A DNA stretch of 64,000 nucleotides from Cydia pomonella (Eukaryota > Arthropoda > Insecta > Lepidoptera > Tortricidae): the NCBI RefSeq assembly GCF_033807575.1, contig NC_084705.1, positions 17,788,019-17,852,018 of the forward strand, written 5' to 3'. How positions within the stretch are numbered: position 1 is the first letter of the stretch; each line of letters begins with the position of its first letter. Shown one piece after another: positions 25,401 to 37,400 of the stretch. The notes under the pieces are model-generated. The model saw nothing but the letters and a program-made list of their open reading frames with translations, was not told where the DNA came from and searched no databases. A program made the position numbers and the translations under genes.

Positions 25401-28400
25401 AGGGCTTCTTTATTATGAATGATCATGTTATTACGAGTGTTACATGTATAAGCAGTTTAGTTTAGCAGTCTGATGTTGTAACATGGCATAAATGAAGATC
25501 GCTAAAGATGAGAGTAGGTATAAGAAAGCCAGAAATGGTAAAAGTTGTTAGATACTCGTAAAATGGGAAATTATCTAGAGAAAGATTACAGTGATGGCGA
25601 GGGGAAAAAATGTTATAAAAGTAAATGAAACGAACTATAAAAGAAATTTGTATCTACCTATAGTGTTGTAACATACCAGTATCTCCCCTTGCCTGTTACA
25701 TATATGAACATTATATTAATCTATTTTTAAGTCGGTTAAATACAATTCCTTGTTTGGATCTCACGGTAATAAATTTCTTTCATATCTGAAGCAGGTCATA
25801 TCGTTTGAAATATTAAACGCTAATTTGGAGAGCTCAGTGATGAATAGTAAACCAATATATTAAGAAACTTGTTTATAAAATAATTTGAACTTTATTTTAA
25901 TGTCATAAAGCTTTTGCATTATAAATCTTTGTCCAAACAATATACTGGGACCATTAGTTCAAGTGTTAGTTTTATATATCAGCTTGAACTATACGTCATC
26001 AAAAAATGAAATGAAATAATAATATGTTTGGTATGGATAAAAATATTTTTAGCTAAATTGAACCATATTATAAAGAAATAAGAAAGGGCGGATCTTTAAA
26101 ATATGTGCTCATATAGAAAAACAAAGGTGGTTCGAATTAAAACTAGTGACATCCGACATGCGTAGAAAAATAGTTTGGACCACACCCAAAAGTAGTTCAA
26201 ATTTAGACCTTATGTTAATCAGAAAATAAAATGTAATTTGTGTAAAATTGTATGAAGTTATGAATTTGAGTATTGGTTTAAAGAATTACCAATGAGGTGC
26301 ATTGAAATCGGGAGAGCGGGATTTCCAGGATCTCTGGTGGGGATGCATAAAACCGCTCTTGCACGAGCATTTCTCGTGGCCATTCGCAGTGACTGTTAAA
26401 CAAAACTCTATAGTGGGTTTTTAGGCCATTTAGGTTGCCTATATTATGACCTGACCTAGACTTTGCTAGTATTTCATGATACTGGTAGAGTTTGGATTGG
26501 GGCATAATATAAAGTAATTTGCTTTGGGGTTTTATTTGAATAATTTTAAAGAAGTTCATTTATTTGTGTTAATTTGTGTAAATGTTAGCTAGCTATTTGA
26601 TTGTATATTGGTTTGTGGTTCAGACTAGCGCTAGTGTTTGAAATTATACTAGTGAACTCTGATTTATAAATCAATAGACTTATAAAGATTGCAAAGTTTT
26701 GTTTTGTTTATAATGACATTTATACTTTTAGTGAATTTTAATTGTTTGGTTATTGCTTTGTGATCCAGACCAGCGCTAGTATTTAAAAAAATTTACTAGT
26801 AAAGTCTAGGTTACAAAACAATGGATGCTTTAGAGGTTGTAAAGTTTTGTTTTGTTCTCAGTGCAATTTATTAATTTGTGTTTTAATTGTATTTAATATA
26901 TTTTTTTTTTTTTTTTTTTTTATTGATATAAATGTTTACATGACATTACAGTTCAACCAATGCGTCACGAAACTTAGACTAACAGCAATAATAATTATAA
27001 GTATTAACAAATTAAATTGGAACAGTTGAGCACCTAGCATCCATCGCCTCACAGAATCTCAAGCGTTCACTATACACTGCCGCCCATCGCCAAGCAAATA
27101 GATCGCATTCAGGCGTCGATGCCAGGAGTTATTCCTCCCTGGATATTGACATTATGGAAAATATTTTTACAGAATTGTATGTATTTTAGTCATAGCTATG
27201 CTCGACCGTTAGATTTTTTCGTTTTTTAAATTATTATATAAATTAGGAGATAAAGACAAGTTTCATACACATTTTTAATAGCTCTTAACTTTTATAATAA
27301 TAAAAAAATCGGAAAAAAGTATGGTTATTATTAAAATACATCAAATTGTAATATAATATTTTCAATAATGTTAATATCCAGAGGAAAATGGGGACTACGT
27401 TTGTATGGAAAGGCGGTTTCGGGGCGGTCGTCCCCTTTCGTTTTAGCATTGCGTAAATATTGGGTGGCATTTTTAGGTGATATAATATGTATACATGTAC
27501 GCGAATGTACTCATGTGTATGATTAACCTTTACTATTATTTAAATAGTACATAAAGGTTAATTCATAATTCGTGTGACGTGGTTAATTGAACTTTAGTGG
27601 GTATATGAGACACTTATTTTTTTTATTAAATTCAGGGTTGCGTATAAGTATATAATCTTGTACCACGCTATCCAACACTAGGTGTGTTATTGCGGCATCT
27701 CTAGTGCAACAGTGCAAATATATTATGTTTGTCTAATATTATATAATGTCTGATATCTTATTTAAAAAATATTTTTTCTTAGATACCTGTTACTTTTGTC
27801 TTCATAATAAATCACTAATTTTATAAAAAAAAAAACTAGATAATTCATTTAAACGGCATATTACATTGTTATTATTAATAAATGCATTATTATACGGAAT
27901 GTATTTTATAATAAAATACTAAATATTCGGCCTCTCTCGGGTACATTTTCATTCACATTCATGTATTATGAAAAGTTCGCCAACAAAGCACATTATTAAT
28001 TTATTTATAGTAAAATTAGGTTGATTCTTAACCAAGAAGTCGAAATTGTTAAATAGTTGTCATAATTTCAAGCAGGTATTATTATTATTTTAAGCTTATG
28101 TAGGCGTTTTCAAATTTTATACACATATGTATACATACTGTCTTGTCACATAAATATTTCACCAACAAAAGTTATTTAAATTTTGTTTTCGCTAAAGTTA
28201 TTTTACATTTAACTTAATGTGTCTTAGATAGTAAGTCTTTTTTCATATATAATTAAAAGTTTTCTTAGCGCATGAGTGGCATCAATCACTATTAGAATAA
28301 GAAATTATGAATTGAATTTTGATCTATAAATGTTGTAGTAAGAACGTTGATTTTTATTTTTACGTATTTTAAACAAATTACATTACGTTACGGTACCGTA

Positions 28401-31400
28401 GTAGTTTTGTTATATCAGCCCCCAAAAAATGCAATATTTATTTCTTTCCGCCTACTAAAGTATTTATTTTTCGTTCTTGAGAGTGATTTTCATTCTGCGC
28501 TCTTATAAAGAACGCGTCCGATCGTTACTATACGTCGAGAACGGGCCGGAACCGTGTGTAGTTTATGTCCGTGGATCCGGACACACGGATGACAATTACC
28601 CTCAATTACCCGGACCCTAATTACCCGTCCACATATCCGGTTTCGTGTTAACGGGCCACAAATCCGGTTTCGTGTAACACAAGAACAGGGCCCCGGCGAC
28701 GGGTGCACGAAACCCGAACGCCACCGCGAGCCCTAGTCCCAACTCCCAAGTTCAATGCCGTAGCTACTACCTACATACCCACTTTGTCATATAAAGTTGT
28801 ATTTATGCCTTTACTTCTTTCCGCAGGTTACAGTCTTACTTGGAAAGTGGCCAATGGACCGTGGCAGGAGGCGTGGCCGGCGACGCGGCCGAATTTGTCG
28901 GTACAAAAGCATACACTGACGGGTCTTAAGTGCGGAACTAAGTACTCCGTTAGGATCACGGCCACTAACAAAGTGGGGACATCCCAACCGGCGTATCTGG
29001 ACGTGAGCACCCTTGGGGGAGGTGAGTGCGTTTTGTTTTCCTTTTTTAGGGTTCCGTAGTCAACTAGGAACCCTTATAGTTTCGCCATGTCCGTCTGTCT
29101 GTCTGTCTGTCCGAGGCTTTGCTCCGTGGTCGTTAATGCTAGAAAGCTGAAATTCGGCATGGATATATAAATCAATAAAGCCGACATAGTCGTACAATAA
29201 AATCTAAATTTTTTTTTGAGGGTACCTCCCCTACACGTAAAGTGGGGATGAATTTTTTTTTGCTTTAACCTTACAGTGTGGGGTATCGTTAGAAAGGTCT
29301 TTCAAAACTAATAGGGGGTTTTCAACAAACATTTTTTTAATGAAGTGAATATATTCGGAGATAATCGCTCCGAAAGCAAAAAAAAAATGTGTCCCCCCCC
29401 TCTAACTTTTGAACCATAGGTCCAAAAAATATAAAAAAAAAATCGTGAAAGTAGAGCTTAAGAAAGACATTAAATGAAAACTATAGCGGACATGATCAGT
29501 TTAGCTGTTTTTGAGTTATCGCAAAAAGTTTCCCCTTCATAGTAAAAAGACGTACTTTAATTAGGTACTGATTATGAAAATTTGCCTATTTGTTTAACTC
29601 GTGTGAAAGGTACCGTTTCATCCCTTGGTTAACAATTTACTATACTTTAAGCTCCAGTTTAGCTTATTGTGACGGAAGAGTAACTACGGAACCCTATACT
29701 TTATTATGGTTATAATAGCTGCTGTTTTTTAACTGCCAAAGCCAAAGTGTCGTGATGAGTGGCCGGTGGCGCCGTTTAGGTTAGGTAGCTAGCAGCCTAG
29801 CCTTGCAACCGGCCCGAGTCGAGTACGATCGTCTTCTGCGTGCACAACTTGTATAGTCGTTCGATTTGAAGTTGGCCCGAAGCGGCTAATCTTTTGTCTA
29901 TTGTTAACTAAAACTGCGCGTGCCACTACCTGCAAAAAAAGGGTCGTATAATTCTAATTGGCACCTGAGCGCGTGCTAGTCCAACGCTCAAAAAATCAGT
30001 GTAGGTGTGCTCTCCGATAACGCGCCTTTGTTACGCATATCGAGGACACATTTTAGACTGGTTCGGTAGCGTTCGACTCGCCGGCACTCAGTAACCGTAT
30101 AGGGACCACACAAGAAATCGCAAATTATTTTTCATTTTGAATCTTATTTCAATTACCATAGGAGTTGTAATTAAATAACGGGTTAAAGTGACCGGGCTTT
30201 TTTTTATGCAGGTTTTAGTTAACAATAGACAAAGGATTAGCCGTTGGGGGCCAGCTACAAATCTAACGACTATACCTTGCAGCTAACCGAATCGGTGGTG
30301 GTCCTCAGTGCCGATCCCGCCGGCGAGCAGCGAGTGGTTGTGGAGCAACAGCACGCACCTGTACGTGCAGCGCGCGGGCTGGGACGACGGCGCGTGCCCG
30401 CTGCGCGCGTTCGACGTGCAGCACCGCCCGCTCGGCACGCGTGCCTGGAGGACCGCGCAGACACAGGTCGACTCGATTTAAAGCCTTTTAAATGTATTGA
30501 TTGGATATTTTAGAGTTATAAAATAGGTACCGTTGTTTTTCTTATAAATTTGCTCAACAACTACGACTAGAGAAATAAAGCTTTTTTTAAAGATTTCTTA
30601 ATAAATTAACCAATCCCAGCGCCAGCTCAAGCTAGAGTAAGTCGAGCAATACGTGGCATTATCTGCCTTTTCTAATTAACCTTATTAGGCGATGAACACG
30701 TTTTATAACACAAGTTTATATAGTTTTGTAGCCACCTGTCATCCTTTAGATATTATAAATTGGGTTTAACCATTCGCGCAATCCTATTTCAACTGACGTA
30801 ACTTAATCGGTGGCTTCCTTAATTTTCCTTCCTGTTATGTTACATAATTCAATATTCAGGGAACAATAGGAATGTAACTTTTGTTATGTTTTGTGTAGAT
30901 AATTAATCTAGGTATTAGTTGGCCACCAATTGGCCCCCGCCAAGCGCTCTAGCACTTTGCAAGTGAATTACTAAAACACGATACATAAACACGTAATCAG
31001 TCAATTAAAGATCATAGACTTCACACATTTAATACAACAAATAAATCTGCATGAAAACCTTTCTGGCAGCATTTTCGTCGTAAGTAGTGTCGGTGTATTT
31101 CAATTGACATTACATGTACCTATAAGCCCATGCCAAATAATCGAAATTCTTCGAGTACCAAGAAGAAGGTAGAAATGGAAACGGTTGAACCACGCTTACC
31201 AACTCTTAGCGAAATCGCAAATTTGAAAGATTTTTTGATTAACCATGGTTTACTAAACAGATTAGAGATAACACTTAATCGTCTGCTAGATCCTGCTCCT
31301 AGAAATAGAATTACAAATACCGTTTCCCTATACCTAATGATATTTGCGTAATGATCCCCTCAGAGTTACACGGACCTTTCGTCATGGAGCTCGTACGAGT

Positions 31401-34400
31401 CGGGGCGCAGCGGGTCCTTCGCCATCGGGGACCTGACGCCCGGCACCTGGTACCAGGTGCGCGTCACCGCCACCAACGAGGCCGGCAGCGTCACCACGAT
31501 ATACGCCTATGCTACTAAGAATGAGGATGGCAGTAAGTAATGAATTTGCCATGGAGGCCTTTTCGAAGATATGGAATGAGAGGTATGGAATGGAAGAAAA
31601 AGACATGCTACGCCGACCCCAAGTGAATGAGAAAAGGGCAAGCGAATAATAATGGCTGACCAGTCCGACCACAACTTGTGTGTTTCCCTTACTCATCTAC
31701 TACATCACATGACGACTACTACCACACACATCTACCACATCACAGCATAACGATTGGAATGCACTTCGAGTAATTCATCATTCAATCATTTGATGATTAT
31801 AAAATCAAAAATAAATTGAAGTATTGGTGCAACTGTGGAGAACACTTTCACAATGTAATTTTTCGTGAAGTAAATATCTAAGAACCGTCTATTGCTCGTT
31901 TTCGTCATTATCATTTATTAACCAAAAGTACATAAAATGCATAAAGAAAATGAAGATAAATTTAATAACTTAAAACTAACCCTATTACTATTGCTTGGTT
32001 ACCTATACGTTGTAGTCACACGTGTCTAATAAACAACAAGAGTTTTTTGTAAGTATTTTTAGCTGACTATAGATATTTAAACATAAGATAATTAGGTAAC
32101 TTACCTCCTTCTTTTTAAGGCGAAGTCGGCCCACCATCGGAATTTTTAGACCTGAATATGATCGTCATCATCTGCAGCTCGATTTTACTGCTCATCTGTC
32201 TTCTCAGCTGTGTTTACATACTCGTCAGGAGACAAAGGTAAGAATTATCATCTGCCTGGAACATGACTCAGTCAAAACTCAATCATTATGGTTAATAACG
32301 AGTTAGACTAATTGCCGCAGATTTTTCTCCAGCACTCTTGTGCCAGTGAATATTTGTAATATTTCTTAACATTATTTCTTTTTAATATGAACATTTTTCT
32401 TTAATAATCGTTTTCCTGTCCAAGACAATGTAATCCAACAAATTGTTTTTAGAAATATAGTTTCGAAATTACTATGCCTAGTTAGTATATTTTTTGCAAG
32501 TGTTACAACTTGAATATTTTCGTAATTTTAGAAGCGGCAACCTAACAGAGTACCGCGACTCGATAACCGTGGACAACAAGTCGGAGAGCGGCAACCTGAC
32601 CGCCAACACGTCGCACACCAACCTCGCCAACATGGCCAACGCCGGCAACCTGTCCAGCAAGGAGAACGCCATCAACGCGCAAAACAGGATTTACAGCGCG
32701 CCCATACATATGAGGAACAATAGCAAGCATGGTATGATTGTATTGTTTAAGAATAATCACAGTAATAAATGAAATGGTATGACTCGCAACCGTCCTTTTA
32801 ACAACTCGAGTTCCATCCCTCAAACATAAATTTCAGAGAAGTACCAATTTGCCTAGCTTTTATTGTGCTCAAGATCTGACGAAAGCATTTTTGCGAAAGC
32901 TACTTACCGCAATCTGATCATTCAAGCCAGATGGGATATTAAGCCATAAATTAAATTTGTGTCTGATACTAACCACTTTTTAAAGGCTTTTTAACCGACT
33001 TCGAGATCTCAAAAGTAGGAGGTTATCAATTCGGTTGTATGTTTTTCTTGTTTTTTTTTTATGTTTGTTACTCCATAACTCCATCATTTCTAAACCGATT
33101 TTGAAAATTATTTTTTTGTTTGAATTTATATATATACAGATTGGTCCCGTTTTTGTCAAAACTCAGTTCTGATGATGGGATCCATGAGGAATCGAGGGAA
33201 CTCTTCAAATGTGAAAGGCATCCATATAGTGATTTTTGTATTTTTTTTTAACAAATCAAGCATTTATATTTAAAAAAGTGACATTTGATGAAGTGGAAGT
33301 ACTGATGATGAACAAAACGGAACTCTTCAACTATGCATTCACGTTTGGCAATTTGTTCTCTTTGCATGTTTATCAAGAAGTTAACCTAACTTCAAGGCAT
33401 ATTTTTATATTTCTATTCTATTTCGTTTTTTTAATAATTATCTGGCGCTTTTTTTCATGCATGGCGTGAAATAATTTATTTTAAATACAGTCGAATACCC
33501 TATTGCGGGTATCTTACCAGTCAACCATAGGGCAAATCTGAAATGTGTCAAGGTGGGTGCAGTGACAAAAAAAATGTTACATCCTTTTCTACATAATTAG
33601 GCGTCTTTTTAATTTCATTGTATGAAATCCAAAATCAACAATAATCGTTCTTTCACCGGTCTCCCTCATTGAAGACGATTTTTTTTCTTAAGAATTATAT
33701 TTAACTTGAAAATCTTGCAATGTATGTAGGTATGTAAGTAATTATGTTTGTACGAGCCAAATCTAACAAGTTAAATTTGATTCGCTTCCCGGTTTCCGAT
33801 GAAGCTAAAAATTTGCAAGTCGGGTGACAATGCAATATTATGGTACCATCGAGCTGATCTGATGATGGAGACAGGAACTTGGTGATAAAACAACGCAACC
33901 TACTCGCGATTGTATTTGGGGTTATTAGAATGGTCTCGATGCGTAAAGTAGTGGAAAGAAAAGTACAGTCAGCGACAAGCAAAAGCTTGTATCAAAAATA
34001 AATTTTTTGACAAAAAACTTATTAACGTGAGGAGGTCTATTGTTTCAGAGCTGTACGAGATCAGTCCGTACGCGCAGTTTGCGGTGGGGTTCCGTACGTT
34101 CGGGCACGTCGACAACCAGGACTTGCCCGGCCGACACAAGCACCGTTTCGACACAGGTCAGTCAGGTCTGACACATAATCGACATTCAAGTAGGTACATG
34201 CCGTACAAGGGAACATTTTACTTACATTACTCAAGGGCAATTTTTTTAGACAGCGAGATAGTGAAATCTTTATTTGCGAACCAGGTATGTAAAATCATTG
34301 ACCCTGAAAGAGTGTAGCAACATAGATACGTTCTAGCCTCTGCCCGCGATTTCATCCGTGTTGCAGATCGTTAATCTGCCGCCGGCCCCTCGTCCTCAGT

Positions 34401-37400
34401 AATCTTGTCATAAATCACAACCCCGTAATAAATAGGTGATTAATTTTGGGATGAAAAGTAGATACCTGCGTTGTGCGTTCCAACTTACAAACTTTCACAT
34501 TTATTATGCAGAAAATAGTAGAATGATTAATTAAACCGCTGGTGGCTTAACGGTAAAAGCGTGCAATTGCAATCCGGAGGTCGTGGGATCAAACCCCAGC
34601 TCTTACCAATGAGTTTTTTGGAACTTATGTACCTAAGAAATATTATTTGGTATTTACCCGTCGCTTTCAGTGAAGGAAAACATCGTGGGGAACCGGACTA
34701 AGCCCAATAAGGCCTAATTTACCCTCTGGGTTGGAAGGACAGATGACAGTCGCTTTCGTAAAAACTAGTGCCTACGCTAAAGCCCGTCACAGACGGATCG
34801 ATAATATAACAAAATATATCTTATAGCAAGGCATCTTAAGATTCCTTGCGATATATAGCTCTGTATATTACTATATCGGTATTTACTCGTCAAAAGGTCC
34901 TTAATAATAAAAATGACTAAATTTATTGTATAAAATTATTACTGATTTGAAAATGCATGTAAATTGGTTTAATAATATTTAATTTAATTTAATTTATTAT
35001 TGTATTATTTATTAATTTAATTATGAAATGTATTATTAAGGAATTAAATGGCTTAAATAATAGTTATTTACGATACAAGTGCAGAAAATAGGAAATTCGC
35101 AACGAGTGGTGATAAATTAAAACACGTCCGAAGGGAGTGTTTTAAATCAACACGAGTTACAAATTACCTATTCGCACGTGTATCGTACAACATTTTACAG
35201 TACATGTGACCCTTTATAGTTTCGACATATGCACGGAAAGTGCTCATTCCCGCACATGTGCGGGAAAGTAGCGCCATATGTACTGTAAAAAATATTACTA
35301 TATATTTTGGTATATTTCGTCGGGTTATTCCCACTAGTTACCACCAAGTTGTTACCAGTGGTAACTACTGGAATTTTTTTTCCCACCTTTTACCACTGGT
35401 AACTACTGGGAAAAAAATCCCACTAGTTACCACCAACTTGGTTTGGTGTAAACTACTGGGATTTTTTTTCCACAGTAGTTACCACTAAAATTTAGCGTTC
35501 AATACTAATTATAATAGTATAAAAATAGAGTGCTTTAATTAATTTGAATTATTTATAAGTTAATTCATTCTGTAACCAAACCGAGTTGATAGTAACTAGT
35601 GGGATTTTTTTCCAGTAATTACCGGTAAACGGTAGGAAAAAATTCCCAGTAGTTACCACCGGTAACAATTTGGTGGTAACTAGTCGGAATAACCCATTTC
35701 GTCTCTCTCTCACAATGTAGGCGCTATCGCTAGACGTTAGCGTGTGTGGTCTTTAGCTATACCATAAGATAACTGTCGGTATCTTACAATATATTAATAT
35801 ATATTATCGCTCCGTCTGTGATGGGCGTAATTCTTGGGATTAGTTGCCAGATGAACCCCCGAGTTCCCATGAACATTGGCAAAATTCCGGGACAACGCGA
35901 GGAAGATGATAAAATTGTAGAATGATTCACATTTTTCTCGCTAATGTAGTAAATATTAAATAAGATAGGTATTAAATACTGAATCTAATGTGACCATAAA
36001 AAAACGGCCTCACTTAATATGCCTATCTCTTTAATTTCAGAAACCAGTTTTCAAGTGTGTTCAGAGTCTGAGGACAGTGATAGTATATCAAAATCCACAC
36101 TCAAGAGCGTGCCAAGAAGTAAGTTTAAATTTTTATTTTATATATGACTTATATACATTTATAAAATAAAAAAACTAATTATTCTCTATCCGTCTTAACT
36201 TTAAATTTAGAGTCCGCAGCAAGCTCGACCGAATTACACATTCCCATACAAACCGAGTTTCGTTCTCATTTCAAAACTACGTGTTGGATTGTAATAAAAC
36301 TTTGCAATGCATGCATACAATGACATAGGGTATATCTTTGCCTGTAATTAGTTTATAACATTCCAGCTTATAAAACAAACGAAATAGAGCAAAAATAAGT
36401 TTTTTATTAAAAACAAATTCGCTGTATTCTTTTAACTATGGCATCTAAAGCTACATATTAAACTAATTTCAGGCATAGATATACCTTATGCGTATTGTAA
36501 GTACAAAGTTTCAGAGCAATCTAGCTAGTCATTTTAAAATGATGGCTAGTCGTTTTAAAAATGAGAACGTAACTACGATTGTATGGAGAACAGAGCTTGC
36601 CCCGGACTCGTAAAGCCTGGAAGACGAAACACTGCGCTCGCTGCGACGATCACTCTTTCACTCAACTAAGTACCTACCTATTAAGTACCTACGTCTACCG
36701 AAATAGACCGACAGCCGACAGAGATGAAGACTCTTTCAGATCAGCTCCACTTACAGTAGCGGAAAAAAATCTATCATATTGTGATTTTTCTGTAAAATAT
36801 TTCAAATTAGATGAAACCAAGAACTGAATTTGTTGATAACTAATCAAAAAAGGTTATATTGATTTATTCTCAACCAATTATACACTAACAGGCCGGTACA
36901 TATTTCGAAATTCAATTTGAATTCATTTTTCTGGAATTTAGCGTCCATCACTAGTAGTATTTAAGTCGATAAAAAACGGAATATCGTGCTAATTCATACT
37001 CATATTTGTAAGAAATATCAGTTCCGTCATGGGGAGACCTCGTGGAAATAAAAACTTAACAGTAGCTATACAAGAAGCAATTATAAATGGCTATAGAAAT
37101 GGCTACATACAATGGACGCTGGCTAAGCAATTTTAAGTTCATCAGTCTACTATATCGAAGGTTTTGAAACGGGAAAAAGCTCACGGAGGTGTCAAAAGGC
37201 CCAACAGACCTGGTCGCCCACGCTGCACATCAAGTTTGGTAGACCGCAACATTTTGCGAATAGCAAGACACAATCCACGACTGACGGCGAGCGACATTAT
37301 GCGGGAAATATCGTGTGGAAATTCCGTACGTACTGTAAGAAATCGCCTGATGGATGGTGGACTTCGTGCTCGTCGTCCTGCAAAGAAACCACTGATTTCC

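Larger units (their letters stand above)
34792..35826. mobile_element. Outer TIR element of a nested cluster
   Basis: GCCCGTCACAGACGGATCGA at the left is mirrored by CGCTCCGTCTGTGATGGGC at the right. It is interrupted by the elements at 35065-35290 and 35322-35695. Confidence 0.65.

Noticed and set aside
25268..25465. Frame starting MEYSVVVLPLPEAPVL as an independent gene
   Set aside because: It is the internal part of Dscam exon u, read past its donor.
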